Source: Polyodon spathula
Lineage: Eukaryota; Chordata; Actinopteri; Acipenseriformes; Polyodontidae
Direction: 5' to 3'
DNA: 64,000 nt
Assembly (NCBI RefSeq): GCF_017654505.1
Contig: NC_054553.1
Span: 5,416,974-5,480,973 of the forward strand
This document shows, piece by piece, positions 14,519 to 29,102 of this stretch. Below the pieces are notes generated by a model, which saw only the letters and a program-made list of their open reading frames with translations, had not been told where the DNA came from and ran no database searches. Each line of letters starts with the position of its first letter. The stretch's first letter is position 1. Made by a program: the position numbers and the translations under genes.

Positions 14519-14728
14519 CAGTGGTGGCTAACAATGGTCCTGGAGAGTCGCAGGGTCTTCTGGTTTTCGTTCCACCTGAGTTCTCAATTACTTAATTGAA
14601 CAATTTTTTTTTTTAATTTGTCAACACTAACATCTTTTCCAGGTCTTTAGCCAGTGAAGATTTAAAGTTACCCAGAAAACCTGCAGGATTGCAGCTCTCC
14701 GGGATTAGGGTTGGCGACCCCAGCTCTA
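14519..14728. mobile_element. hAT-type MITE (diverged)
   Basis: The left end CAGTGGTGGCTAACAATGGT is followed by CCTGGAGAGTCGCAGGGTCT and TTTTCGTTCCACC. The right end, inverted, reads CTGGGGTCGCCAACCCTAAT followed by CCCGGAGAGCTGC. The two ends are imperfect inverted repeats of the 'GGTGGCCAACCCTGGTCCTGGAGAG' style common in fish hAT MITEs. The same family occurs at 34871-35208. I could not find a matching 8-bp target duplication, so edges are approximate. No coding capacity. Confidence 0.65.
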
Positions 14729-17610
14729 GATGGAGTTATAAAAAATCCAAGACTGCTGGATGGCTTTATTTTTTTAGATAATGCAAAGCAGCTTGAAGAA
14801 ACCCAAAAGGCAGCATACTGAGCAGCTGCAACTTTTATTGTTTTGACAGGAGCGTGTGATATTGTGATGTCAGAGGACGTTGATAGCAGAGATAATATCC
14901 AGCTTTGGTATACAAACTTTACAAAAATTCCACAATTTGTGAGCCTTACCAGAGTGATATGAGAAGTTAAACTCATAAATATGAAAGTGGGATGGGTTTA
15001 AGTAACCATACAGATATGCAAATTACATTTTCAGGTATAATATACAACAAATGTATTGTCATTTAAGTCAAATCATCAACATCCAGGAATATTTTAAATT
15101 GGTATTTACTGAAGCTGACCTCCCCCAGATTACAGCAGCAGCACAAAAAAAAAAAAATGCAGAAAGAAGAATGATGTGTATTGTTTGGTGTGTCTATACC
15201 TGCATGCCATAAATGTTATGCTTGGGTCGGGCACGTTGCGAAAATAACTTGTTCACGGTCAAGCTATCACAATGCATAGGCTGTGTGTTTTCGGTAATAT
15301 CTCAGATGGGGTTTGGTACTATAGTTTTAGAACAGGCTATTAAAGAAAGAGACTAGCAGTGCTACAGACCAGAATGGAAAGTCATGTAAGGCCATTTTTA
15401 GAACCAATTCATCCTTTGAAAGCAATTAATTTGCTGAACTTGAGATGTCATTTATAATTTAATAGCTGAAAAGGAATATGCACAAATTTCTGTTAATTAG
15501 TATGCATTAAAGCTTTTCAGCCAAGACATGCACTGTGATGAACTGTAAGGTCTGACACCCTGCACTGACCACAAAGATCTCTGTCAGCTGTCTCTTGCAT
15601 GAATCGGTAATAGCCAGTGAGCTGACTGGAAGTGCAACACAATCAGCTGCTGTCACTGAACGGAGTATTAGCTTGAAAGGCATGTAAAGACGAAGCCCTC
15701 ATAAATTGTGTCTTTTTCAATAAAAAATACATATTATTGTATTCATTTTGAAATGTTTTAAATAAATAAATACATAATTTAAAAAAAGGGGGGGGGGGCA
15801 ACTAAAGAAAAATCTATAGAGAAATAAAAAGGAGCAATTAGCCAGGGAAAAGGGATTTGTTCACCCCACAACCCTAACAGTGTAGGGATGGCATGGCCCA
15901 ATTACCATATTCCATGACAATACTTCCATTGCATTTAATAGCAGCTTGATCCAGTCCATATACAATATTACTATAAGCTTAATTCACACACCATGTGCAG
16001 CATAAGTAACACATTCGAATTTAAGCTCAATAAAAAAAGGAAAAGGTTCAAAATAACAAATTAATATTCCTGTATTTTGATAAGCTACTGACATATAGTG
16101 TGTCCTATATTAAACATCATAATCAACAAGTTTAAGAGTTGGGAGTTTTGATATTCATTTAGCGAGCACTGGGTCATAATAAACGTTACAAATGTTGTGG
16201 GCTTCAGTATAGTAGTTAGCCAGAGTTTCATTCTAGGATGAAGTTGAAAGTCTTTTTTTTCAGACAGATTTTTTAACTGTTTGATGTAACTGTGCTCTTG
16301 CTACGGTAATCACCATACAAAGTGGTGAGAGAAACCAGATCCATTACCAATCATGGCTACCCTTCTTATGGTGTTCTCTACACACAATTATACTGTACTG
16401 TATGATCAAAAAGATACATGCTGTATGTGAAGCTTTGGTGAAAGCTGGTCACATCACGCTCTTTCATTCATTGTTTTGTCTGGCAGCAGGTTGACAGTAG
16501 TTTTACATGGGACAATTTTTTTTTCACTCTTTTTATTAACGGACAGTTGAAAGATGCACACCAGTCATGAAGGCCATGATAAGTATCTTGGAAGCTTTCA
16601 ACGCTTCCTACATCCTGATAGCTGCTTAAATTGATTTAGGCACTGAATTGGGTCAGTTTCATTATCAGTCATATCAATATTTCATTTGTACTCAGGGCAT
16701 GACAAGATTGCAGCTTTACTAATTGAGTTTCGCTTAACCCCGGAGGCTGAGAATTTACCAGACCGGCTCTCTCTGGTCCCCTAGCAAGGTCTATGAAACC
16801 ACTGACTGTCATGCCTTGAAGAGCTTTAGACAATACAGGACCCTCCTAGTCTGAATGTTCTGGGCTTTAGGCTTAGCTAAGCCCCTCTTTAATGTCTGGG
16901 AAATTAACAGTTACTATTTAAGAAGTGTTATACATTCGGGAATTACTGTAGACCTACTGTACATACTAGAAATATATGGATAAATATCTCAATATATATA
17001 GTACGGCAGCTACAGATGGTGTCTAGAGGTAATGGACTCAGTTTGTTTGCCTATACAAACAAGTTAATGTGTTAATGTTGGAGAAAAATATTTACCAAGA
17101 TCATGGACATTCTAGATCCTGAACTGTGACGAGGCATTGCGGCTCAGTGGAAACTAACAGTATGTAAGTAGACGGCTCAGAAAGATAGAACTTCAGAAAC
17201 AATCTTCTCATTCTAATGTAAGACTTCAAGTTGCTGAACACGTTTGGCTAGTTCCTTCTTCAGTGTTAATTTATGTCTCATCCATGACTTCAAAGCGCTC
17301 AATCTGAATGCTAAGGAAAAACTGAAAAGAAACCAAGTCAAGTAAGCAAACCCTTTTTAAACCAGTGCGTCTTCACTGTACACTGCCTGTGTGCTTTCCT
17401 GGAACCTGTGTACTCGGCAACAGGACAATGTAGCCCTCATTTTCAGCTAGCAGTCAAACCCTGGGAACATCTGAAAGAGATAATCTTGCCCCCACCCCCT
17501 TAAGCAGCACCACAGTTGGCTCTGCCAGCTGTTGAAAACAGTTTACAGAAAAATAGTTTTTATTCTATATTGGATCAACTCATAACACGTGCAATAGAAA
17601 TTGATTTTTT

Positions 17611-17666
17611 ATATATATATATATATATATATTTTTATATTATTATATATATATTTATTATATATC
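17611..17666. repeat. (TA)n microsatellite, interrupted
   Basis: An AT-dinucleotide tract with TTTT and TTATTA interruptions. It makes a short spurious frame of Tyr-Ile repeats on the + strand. Confidence 0.9.
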
Positions 17667-20600
17667 CTGCTGGAGTCTGCTGCTTGTATCTTGGCCTTTG
17701 CTTCTGTTGTGCTGCCATTTTGATGTGTTAAGTCATAATGGGTATTTGCATGTAGAGCTCCTTGTTACTGGCTGTCAAGGCACAAACTGCTTCATGCTCT
17801 GGTTCTTTACCTCTGTTTGAATGGCCTTTGCTTTTGTAGTTCATACAGTAAATACAATTCTGCAAAGCCACGCTTTTGTTCTCAGTCCTATGTTTTCAAA
17901 TCGGGGAAGATAATGTGATTAAAATTCCGTTTGGATTATTTATTTTGCATCCACACTTTCCCCCATTTCGTTTCAAGTCACATATAACAGAAAGAAACAT
18001 TTGCAGCAGGTGTCACGTGTGTATTCTGGTGTGTGATAAATGCTTACTTCTAATGTAGTCATGGTGTATAGGCATTGGTCAGGAGCATAAGTGCTCCAGG
18101 CTCATCCAGTTGCTAAACACTTTGTTGCAGGACAGAAGGTAGATTCCACTGGTTGGCGTTAATGTGTTCATGTTGTTGTATTATTGTTCTTACTGTTGTG
18201 CTCCCATTTAAAAATGTATGATAATGAGATGATAATTATTGTACCCACACGGGAGGAGGAGTTGTGCTGGTGATACGTGGAATGACCAATTTACAAGGAA
18301 GACAACAAGCTGGGAGAGGGATGGACAGCTATTGGAAGAGTATTTTCAGAATGATTTCCAGAACTGGGTTCTGAGTATTAGAGATGTAACCATGATCACA
18401 GCAGTACAGCAGAGATGGAGTTCGCTCAGCAGCTACACTTCACTACAGAAGGTTGCTGTTTTAAGGCTCATTATGTCTGCCCGTCCTTAATAAGGAAATT
18501 AAGGCAGCTTAAGCCTGGCTATTTATTTATTAATTTGCAGCAGCTTTTCTTTATTGCATACCTGGCATTACCTTGGCAAAAGTATGAAGCAGGAGAATTT
18601 AGAGATTTACTTCAGTGCACAGACAGAACATAAATTGCAGGGATTAAATATACTTTATCAATACAAATTGACTATTGCCTCTGTGTTTGCCTGCATGTTT
18701 AGCACAAGATCAATCTCCAATGAGGAGGTAAGTTTGGTTCAATTTGCTGTTTACATCTCCTGCCATTTACTGGGCTTTTAATGATTGTCTCAATTTCAGG
18801 CCACTCACTTGCTTATCAAAGAAGGGGTCCAAGTCGTTCGATCTTATTCATTTTATAATGTAACACAAACAAGTCAGCAATATGAAACCATACTGGAAAA
18901 CATAGCAGATAATGGCAGCAGCAGCAGTGAAATGCTGAAAAAGGGCTAGATTCCAATAAAGGGACTATGCTGATCATTAGGATTCCTGTTGGAAACACCA
19001 TCTATAATGCATTATAATAAGTTACTGTAGACACTGGGGGCTGTACGGATGAAACAATCATCAGAAACCAGTGGTGTTGGCCAGCGATAGTGAAAGTCTA
19101 ACATCTCTCATCTTGCCAGCCTTCAGGCTTGATTAAAGGTATTAAACATAAAACACTGCCTGAGAGCAGTTGTACAAAGTACAATATTTTTGTATATGTG
19201 ATCTATTTACTATTTGGGGACAAATTTAAACAGTTTTCAATCTCCACATTTTTTAGTTGCATTGTGAAATTGTTGCGAATGAAAAAGTGATTGTCGTGTA
19301 TTTTGAAACCAGAATACCTTTCGTTAACATGATGTGGTGGTGGTGGTAGTGTTGTATTTCTAATTGCTATTAAAAATGAATGCTTTATTATATCTATGTA
19401 AAAAAATTCTATGGGATACCCGAGGCATACTCAGAGGAATGTTTCACTTTCATAAAACGTGTCTTCATGTCTGGCTTTTATCTTTGAAAAGTGCTGCTGG
19501 GAGAAAGGATGTTTAAAGCTGCTTCCATGCTTAAGAGTTTTACTACAGAAAGGTCAGGCCTCACTCTAAGTTAATGGATGCTTGACCTTCCTGAGTTTTG
19601 CTCAGGTAGCTTTATGTATTTGTATTTGGCAGGGGGTCTCCTGTGTTGCTAGCAGCCTTCTGTTGCATACACTTCAAAATAAAAGTGGCTGCCTGTCAGT
19701 CTTTGCCACTCGTTAATCCTTAAGGCTAGGACATTAAAAAATATATACAGCAACCACGTCAAAATAAAATAAAAAAATCTAAGCAATCTAAGGATAACTG
19801 AATGCTAAATTTTTCCGGGCTTTCAAAATCCCTGGCCCTTTTATATACAGCCTGAAAACCTGTTAAAAAATAAAAAAAACTTAGGCTTTATTACTTCAGT
19901 GACATTCAGTGCATTACATCCGGTTAGAAAATTAGCCTAGGCAGTCACCTCCCACTCATAAAGCAGTGACTGATAAGTGACAGCATAATGAAGATCAGAA
20001 TCAGCTGCCTGTAGGTGCTCTGATCCATTCAGGTTCAGCGGACCACCACTACACTCCCTCCCGCCTTTCCATGATTGATCAACATCCCTAGTGCTGCCAT
20101 CGCACAGATACTGAGGTGCTGCTGAGGTCTAAGATCTTCTATGTATGCCCGCTTCATTAAGGCAAGAATGTCAGTTAATTTATTTCATGGATTGAATGTC
20201 TCATTATAACGCTGATACAGCTAAGGGTTATCCTAGGAACTGTCTGAGGCTCTCTGTCTCTCCAGGCTGCAAAACAAAAAGTAATGAATTTCAAGACTGC
20301 TTTATTTTATGATAATCTAAAAGATATTTGCTTACATTGTGTTGACGGTACAGCGATTCTTTTAGCTTTCTCTGAGATTAAAGTAGCAATGATTTGTCCT
20401 ATATAGTATGTGTGTGTATACTCTACATTAAAGGAGAATCAGGATTGTATAGGATTCTCATTAATCACTAGAAATACTGAAGAAGAAAAAGAATAATTGA
20501 AAATTAGTAATTAGCTACAACGTTTTTTAAGAAACTTACACGGAATATCTCCTGTCGATCTACCTATGTCATCTGTGTTGTACAGTGCAAAAGTCCTGAA

Positions 20601-20906
20601 AGCTGGTTCAACCGGTTGCAAAGCACTTCAACTCTTAGAACCATAGTCTTGCTGATATGAAGGTTCAGTGTACAATCCTAACATGTTAGATAAAAGGGAA
20701 AACTTCTGGATTTGCCCATGGAAGGAACCTGAAAGACAATGCATGGTTGTAATCTCCTAAATTACAATATAAACAGAAGGTCATGTGCTGCAAGAGCAAT
20801 CAATTTTAATGGATATTAACCTGGGTAATCCATAAACTACAGTGCAAAACAAATTATGATTATTACAGTATTAATACATTAGAAGTGTTTTTTAAACCTA
20901 AATTTG

Positions 20907-20921
20907 TTTTAAAAAGTATAT

Positions 20922-20963
<42 letters not shown>

Positions 20964-21022
20964 GATAGATAGATAGATAGATAGATAGACATGCACACAC
21001 ACACACAATATACTTTTTAAAA
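20907..21022. repeat. Perfect inverted repeat around a compound microsatellite
   Basis: The left arm 20907-20935 and right arm 20994-21022 are exact reverse complements over 29 bases: unique-looking TTTTAAAAAGTATATT plus a TG run, against a CA run plus AATATACTTTTTAAAA. Between them lie more TG, a TA run (about 20946-20963) and seven or so GATA units (about 20962-20989). The whole region could extrude as a cruciform with a 58-base loop. Confidence 0.9.
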
Positions 21023-23183
21023 TATACTTTATAAAATATTTTACTTGCATGCCCTTTTAAAAATTAGTAAAAAATACCTGTGTTTGTCTTCAGGATGAAA
21101 CGAAATACATCATGGTGAACATGGATGTGGGATTTTAAAGCAGAATACAATGTGGGCATCAACAGTATGTTCTTGTTTCAAGCTTCTTTGATCACTGTGA
21201 AAGTTGAGGGCCTTCTCATGATGACTGCTGTGTTTACTTGGACCCCTGGCCATCCTGGCAGATGCATATTAACGAACAAAACCAGCTGTTGCACCTAATG
21301 ACTGGCATGATAAACTGGCCATTGAGGCCCTTTTCATGATGTGTGTTAGGAAAAAACTGCAATTCGAGACCTACATATACATTTGTTATGCACTCAAATA
21401 TTAATAATGATATCATTATCTTTGTGAAATTTAAGTTGAATAATTATGGAGTAAGGGAAATGATTATGCAGGTATTGACAAGTAATCTTTAAATAACTAT
21501 GCAATGTATTAGCTAGCGAGCAAGTAAAATAAATAAGCCTACAATAAAAGAAGTAATTGCTGGAAGCAGATTAAATTCATTATGGTAAATAAGGTAAATC
21601 TGCAGGAGATAGATTCATTTCCTGTAGTCAGTCTCGTGGTGAGAGCTTATGGCTTAAAGTCTTTGCTCAAGCTCCTTGGTTTTTTAGTCTATAACAAGTA
21701 TTATAATGAATCATCGGTGATGTGAGAATAAAGTAAAGTTCAACTCCTGGTAGTTTTTGCCCATAGTTTCTAGTGCTGTCAAGTTTGGTGGTAACAACTT
21801 GACCTAGACGTCAACATTACAAAACCACGTGATAGGTTAGCACAGCTGTCTTTGGCTGCTTGGGAGAGGCCCACTAGCTGAACAGCTGTCAGGATGGTCC
21901 TTCAGGTCTGGATTCAATTCAATAAATTAAAAAGAATGAAAAACAATAGGTCTTTAAACAAGAGGTTTAAATTGAACTTGCATGCCGCATTGAACTTAGG
22001 ATTATCTTTCAGTCACTGAACCTGGGCTTGATTGGAGGCAGTAGCACCCACTAATCACCTTGCCAGCTGTTTAATTTTCTATTAAAATAATTTTCCCTCT
22101 TCAGTGATTGTTGACCCTTGATGAAGCATGATGTAGCGTGGATGACATTGTCTATCAAACCTTACATTGCAGTAAATTACACTCTTTTTTTCACCATTCG
22201 CTTTTGCCTCTGTGATCTGCTGTCTCCCAACAGACATTTCACCCACTTGATAGCGCTCAGAGGGCTCTGACCTATTCACCAACACCTCACTTGCTTGTAC
22301 TAACAGCCAATCAAAGAGACGTTTCTGCCTAGCAACTTATATGAATAATTTTAATTTCAGTATATCCATTTATCATATATAGGGCTATCTTGACTAAGAC
22401 ATCCAGCCCCATCTGGTTTCCATCAGGGTTTGTGAGTGTGGGGAGGGGAAGGGTGGTGGTGTCGGCAGGAGAGGTGGGGGAGTGGGGGAGGCAGGAGGCA
22501 AGATATCTTATACTCAGTTTTACAGCTGAAAATAAATAGACTCCTACAAAGTGAGGTCAAGCCAGCCAATCAAATGAAAGGACTTTCTTTGGCAGCTGCC
22601 CAGGTCTGGTTGAAATTCTATTACAGTTACCGATAAAAAATAATAAATAGGCATAGATTAAATTAGTGAAACACACATAACAAATGCAGATAGAATAACA
22701 GTGGTGGGGGATAGTTTGTGTTTGTACTGTTTAACTATATTTTCTAGAGTGAATTTGATGATGTCAGAGGTTTAGCTTTCGTACATGAAAGGAAAATTAT
22801 TACAGTGAAATAAGAATTATTCACTGTATTGCACATTGAGAACTGCAATATCACCTTTGCCACCCAATTGGGGGGAAAAAAAACAGACAAGTCTTCATTA
22901 CAAAGCTGCATTGATTACCTAATTACCTTAGGATTTTAGTTTCTTCTTGAGTTCTGTATTCTCTGTCCCCTACAGGGCACTGACATCCTGTAACTTGTAA
23001 TTAAAACTGAAATAGAGGAAAAAATTGGTGGTGTTCTGTCAAAGCCAGCGATCTCTAACATCCAAACGATTCAGAGAGCAAAGCACGTCCCTACTTCATC
23101 AAGACTCCCCCTAGGGGCTCAGAAATTCATAATAATGTGGGATAACCTATCGCTTTCCAACTAAAAAGGTTTGAGGTTATTTT

Positions 23184-23185
<2 letters not shown>

Positions 23186-23214
<29 letters not shown>
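23186..23214. repeat. Poly(T) tract
   Basis: 29 consecutive T. It may be the tail of an old retroposon on the minus strand, but no SINE or LINE body was recognised next to it. Confidence 0.9.
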
Positions 23215-26200
23215 CTCTCCTGAATATTTAGCCTGACATTTCTTATCGTAACTGCAATATGCCAAATTAATTTGTTAGGTTTTGGATAGAATATCTATAA
23301 AATGTAGCCATGGCAACACCCAGCTTCTGCTTAAATGTTTTCAAGACTGATTGTTCAGGGGTGTCCCACACAAGGAAGGTCTCATGGTTATGGCATTTTA
23401 TAGATGAATTGTATTAGTGGCAGTTGGCAAATAATGTGCATGCTTTAATCAATGGCTTGTGCTTCCATCCATCATGGCTGACTTGAACTATGGTATCAAT
23501 CACTTCATTCTTGGTAGGGATGACTGCAAGGTGAAGGGTACTGTTTTTCTTGATGCAGATAACTTGAGACACCATCCATTTTCAATGGAGTTACATTGCG
23601 CATAACTTCATAATAAAAAATAAAAAAATGAAACAGTGTTCTGTGAAAAAAAAAAAAAAGATAGTTTATAATGTATTCCAAGGCCAATCCACACCGCTGG
23701 CTGTAGAATATAAGCGTTACTGTTTGCAGTAAATTAAATATGATCATTCACTCCAGTTAATTGTTCCACAGTCCATTAAACTGCTGAGTATAAATGATGT
23801 ATTAATATAGATTTTTGTTTTTGTTTTTTACCTGTAATATAACAGGTAGCTTATGAATTACAGTTGTTTTTGATTGGTTCCACATTAGTTAAAACAAAAG
23901 AAAAAACAAAAAAACGAAAATGATAATAAGTTGAGGAGGGCAGCTGTGTGGCAACAGATCACCCATCAAACCTAGAGGCAATTAAACATAGCATAAGTAC
24001 TCATTAACCCAATGCATTAAATATAGTTTAAAATAGGTATCCACCCTGATAAAACGTTGATTACGTACTTGATTAAAACTGTTTTCTGTGTGTGTATTTC
24101 CAGAAATGGGTGCACCAGATCCAATTAATGTTGCTCCATAGTACTGGAAACATCAACACCAGTAGCATTCTTCTGTGCAGTGATGAGCTTTATAAAAGCT
24201 TGAACAGCATTTGGTGTAGGTCCCAGGTGGCTGGAAGCCTGTGGCAGCTTATAAAGTGAACAGGGTCTCCTGCTCAAGCTGGCCTCCCACTGGGCCCGTA
24301 CCTCCACAGATGCAAAGTGCCAGACTTGTCAATTCCCATGTCGACTGACTGGATGAATGTTTAGCTCCCCCACCTGTGTAACGTGGGATCCTGGAATTGG
24401 CATGTCCTTCCTGTCTGACCTTTTGTCTTTCACTGTTGCTGTTTTTCTGAAGGTGAAAGAGAATATGCTTTCCACATCGAACACTATACACACTGCATGC
24501 CTGCTCCTATTCACTGAGGCTTTTCATTGAGAGGTTGACTGATTGGCATCAGCCTGAGGGTATATGGCGCTTGTATTGCATAACTAGGAATGTGTGGTGG
24601 AGTGATGCGCTGGGAAGCACAGCCTTTCACCTCAAAGCTACCAGTTTGAAAGACTACCTGTGTACCTCTTTACCTTTGAACATGGTTTCAACTGAGTTCC
24701 TGGGTGACAGCTTCACCACTATACAAAGTAGTAAAAAAACCAAAAACAAAAAAACATTCTATGTAACATATATAATTTGTACAGCAAGCACGATGTTAGC
24801 TGATATGTTTGATAAATTCCAGGAGAGCAATTTATCCAGGTATGTTGCTCCTCACTTTTGAACTACTTTGTACTATGGACCTTCACGACTAACATAGCTT
24901 CATTAGCCTTATGTTTGGTTGAAAGGTGGGTACCTTAAATTTATTTTTTTTTAAAAGTCTGGTGGACAAAATATTTGTCACCTCCTGGGCAAGGTTACTA
25001 CATGGCAGCAGGATAAGGATTTGTCAAACAATGGGATTTGTCAATCAGCAATTTCTGCAAGTGCTAAGTGGTTGCATGCATGTTTAAAGCACATAATGAA
25101 AAATATTCTTTCTTAGCAAAACATTTGAGACAAGAGACAAGAATGTTGAGTACCCTTGAACTTGAGTAGCTATTCTACATATTGAATACCTGCAATCAAA
25201 ACCTATTAAATAAAGTCGTAATTGGTTCTGGGTATTCTTCTTTAGATCTTGTGTTTAAACCGAAACCCCATGTTATTTATTTATGCATCCATTGTCACTT
25301 ATGTTTTGATGTTGTGTTGCCCTTGTCTAAAAAGCGAAAGTTTTTCAGCTTTTTGTCTGTTATCTTAAAACAAACAATTGACAGCTAATGCAAAACTTTC
25401 TGTGCATTCACTGCAGGAACAGTTTGTCATTGAGTCAAGAGTCCTTGCACCAAGAAACACCTCACAATAGTATTGCATTATCACCAGCGCAGCAGTGTTT
25501 GTGGTCTCCTTTGGGGAACCTGTGTGGGGAATATCAGTTTTGTTTCTAGCTGCGTATTTGTTCTGTAGCAAATCCTTTGAAATAAAGGATAAGTGTCAGG
25601 GAACGAGAGGTACTGCTTTGCTTGGGGTAAGGGACAGACTATTTAAAAAGTTTGATAACCAGTAAGAGGCACACATTAAGAGAGGTGGAGATTTTGCAGG
25701 TAAGCAGCACCGGGAATAAGCAATCTTAATGCAATTTACCGATTTTTACAAAATAATGTGTGTATCTTACAGAGCTAATAAACCTGTTTCAGACAAACAC
25801 CCCAGGAACCATCTACATGTGGTCTCTACAAACAGGTGTCTATAGAGAGGCACTCATTTGAATGGTTTCTCAAAGCAATTGGAACTAGTGTCAGAAATGC
25901 TTTTTTTCCCCCTTAATTTAACTACAAGAAAATCAGTGCTAGAGAAAAAAAAAAATTCTATACTAGTTGCAGGAGACAATAGGATACAACAAAGTTTAAG
26001 ATAGAGATTTCACTAGGGAATGGCTAGGTAATGTATTTTTGTGAATCTTGTTTGTAAAGCGCCCATTTTAAAATGAGGAACTGTTGTCACTGATTATTCA
26101 GTCAGGGTTTGATTGACTGATTTGAAAGCCAGTTTAAATTCACAGTTATGTTTCTGACAGTTCTACAAAGTAGCCTACAAGGATGAAGTTAATGAGTGCT

Positions 26201-26699
26201 CTTCTCTGCTGCAGTCCGTGTTTGAGATCGGGGGGAAAAACACATTTCTCACCAGGCGTTTAAAGTCCTTCGTTAGGGAATCGCTGCATTAGAGCGTGGA
26301 TTGTTGAATCATGTGCAGAATTGATCCCTGAAGTATTCTTTTCAAAGTTGTCTCAAAATTCTGTAAATGTGAATAGCCATGCTTGTTGCTGCGAATTGTA
26401 AATTGCATACAGTATACATGGTATTTTACAGCTCAGGGTTCAGAACAGAACATACATTTCCATTACAATAGATACTGGGACTGCGTTAGTAGTAGATTAG
26501 ATAGCACTTTACAGAGGTGGAAATGCTACAAATTACAGAAACTGCTGTTTTAAGACAACATTCTTGATGGCAGTAATATGGTAATGCATGGAGGTATCCA
26601 GTATTTTTGATGTAGCAATCAGGAAATGACATGTTAGATACATGTCTGATGCAGAACTATAAAAGCAATTTCTGCTCATGCTAGCATTTTTCTATATAC

Positions 26700-27207
26700 A
26701 TGGGAAAACTTTTTTTGAGTAGTTTTTTGAGATTTACGATTATACTGTACATTTACAGTGTAATTGTAAATCTCGAAAAACTACTCGCTTCTAAATCTTT
26801 TGTAGTCATTTTTGTATTACTTTAGTATAAATACATGTTAATTTGGATTCATATGTTGTTTTTTTCTGACTTTATGTGAATGAAAAGACACACATTTGCC
26901 CGTTTTCTCATTGGAAATAGTGATATTTTGAAATTTACCTGTCCTGGTCACAAAAGCAAAGTCTGTGGGGAATAATAGCCATTTTCTATACTTTTGAGGC
27001 ATAAGCAATTAGGAAATAACACTTACTACCTAGGAACAAAAAAAAAAATAAAATTGTTACACTGTGTTATCTGCTTATATAAGTACACATATCATATAAT
27101 GAAATATTAAGCATTTATAGATAAGTTTATACAGTTAAAAGCATAGATAATTATGAAAAACCTGGTTTCAAGCAGGTGTACTGAAACTTTTGACTGGTAC
27201 TGTCTGT
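26700..27207. mobile_element. Probable non-autonomous DNA transposon
   Basis: The right end (about 27176-27207), read inverted, is ACAGTACCAGTCAAAAGTTT followed by CAGTACACC. It is close to a widespread fish Tc1-type terminus (CAGTACCAGTCAAAAGTTTGGACACACC). Upstream lies the strong hairpin at 26717-26786 and non-coding AT-rich sequence. I did not find a clean left terminus, so the left edge is only a guess and the hairpin could belong to another element. Confidence 0.4.
26717..26786 (+). repeat. 33-bp-arm hairpin
   Basis: The left arm 26717-26749 begins GAGTAGTTTTTTGAGATTTA and pairs with the right arm 26754-26786, with a 4-base loop. There are 30 Watson-Crick pairs. The three remaining positions would be G-U wobble pairs in a + strand transcript. 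It sits in what looks like a larger palindromic repeat (about 26700-27207), so an inverted-repeat core of a transposon is the simplest explanation. A microRNA-like precursor cannot be excluded. Confidence 0.8.
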
Positions 27208-29001
27208 TTTCTTAGACATCCTTTGTATTGTGTATAAAACTGAACTTTGAACCCAGTATGTCAAATAGACAGTTTATTAAAAAAAATCACGAAACTGTCA
27301 GTAAAGTATTGATAAACTTGAGTGAAACTGCCACAGATATTCTCTTTGTTTTATCCATCCTTTCTTTAACCTCTTACATGACAGTTTTTTGGTTTGGTTT
27401 GGTTTTTAAAGTAAATCAACCACGTTATGTCCCATGTGTTAAAACCTGGTTTGTAGGTTACCTATTTTTGTTCTGTATATGCTTATGAAATTGCTTTATT
27501 TGTACTTACTCAGCACTACTTAGGAGTGTTAGTGTGTGAACTCTGTACACATTTCCTTAGCTACGACAGCATCACCGTGTTTGAATTCCTTGCTTCCTAA
27601 AACATATACAGTCAATGGGCCGTGTGAACGAATGTTGTTGGAAAAATGAAAAAGTAGTTAATTGCTTCTTTGAACATCTTCAGACAATGCTTGTACTAGC
27701 TACTGCTGCTAATATAGCTACTTTAAAGTACAGATTGCTACATTCTTTTTTAAATGTTGGTATTTCAAAAACCTCAATGGAATTAGTTGGGTGATTTTTT
27801 TTTTCAAGCTTTGTGGTTGCTCATTTCCAAAACATTCTGTCAAATTGTCGAATTGTAAAGTCTGTTCATATTAGATGATGTAGACATGCTGGAGACTCTA
27901 TCTACTAGTGACCTAAATCAGTAATAGTCCCTGAAATTCAGAAGAATTTGAGTAGTCATTTCAGACCGTGTTGCTTATACTGAAAACATTGTCTCATTTG
28001 GTCTATTCAGGTTGCAGTGAATTCTACCTAATCACAAACCAGGCTCGAAGTGAAAGCAGTCTTTATTGGATTTCACAAAAGATGGTAAACTAGTTTATTA
28101 GCAGAGACATTGAAGCACTGGATTCTCTTGATTCTGGGGCTGGTGGAGTCTGGAGCTCATTCTATCGCTAATTGCCTTGCAGATACTGTATGTGCCTGCT
28201 ATTCCCTACCCCCTAAAGGTTTTCATTCGTGGGGAGCAAGTGTATCTGACTGGAAGTAATGGACCTGTTATAATGACACTCGAGTGGTTGATAGAGCTTG
28301 ATATTGCAGTTAGTACTTTTTCTCAGAAATGAAATCTTAATCTAACAAGGGTCTTATAACTTACCAGCTTTGTTAGTTACTGCATCGCCTTTTGCTAATA
28401 ACAGACATGACAAGGGTAACCCAAAGGTCTAAACTGGTCACACCCAGAAAGGGACACCTGAAGTGCCTCATGATAGATTGTATTCCAGTCTTACCTTTTT
28501 ATACAGTTAATTTCTCATAGACCACTATCAATTTACCCAGAGCAGATAGATCAATTAAAAATGTTTCTCTTTTATTGCGAACACAGGCATCTAGCAAATA
28601 AATCTCAATCTCCTTTTTAACCTTTGAAAGTAATGAAGGATGGATGAAATATTGGAGCCCCACCCCCTCCTCGCCGTAAATCCAAATTGGAACAGGTCTG
28701 TCAGAACAAATGGCTGAATAAAATGGTGACATCTTCACATTAGAGCTGATGATTTGGTGTTTTGTGGTGCACATTCACACTTGTTTCATGAAGGCCTGGA
28801 CTTTTTTTTTTATGAGCCAAAAAACAGGAGCGTGTTAAATGAAACCATTCTAGATGAAATAAATACTCCTTGTAACAGATTTACCAAACAGTCTCCTGAA
28901 AGACATTGCAATAGTGGAACGATGCTGTCTCCAGCCAGATGTAAGCAGTATTTAACACATCAGACACGGTCAGCCAAATCCTAGAATGTACACACATACA
29001 C

Positions 29002-29029
29002 TGTGTGTGTGTCTGTCTGTCTGTCTGTC

Positions 29030-29102
<73 letters not shown>

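Noticed and set aside
24125..24514. Several minus-strand frames close together.
   Set aside because: They overlap in different frames, have no shared protein similarity and show no clear exon borders.
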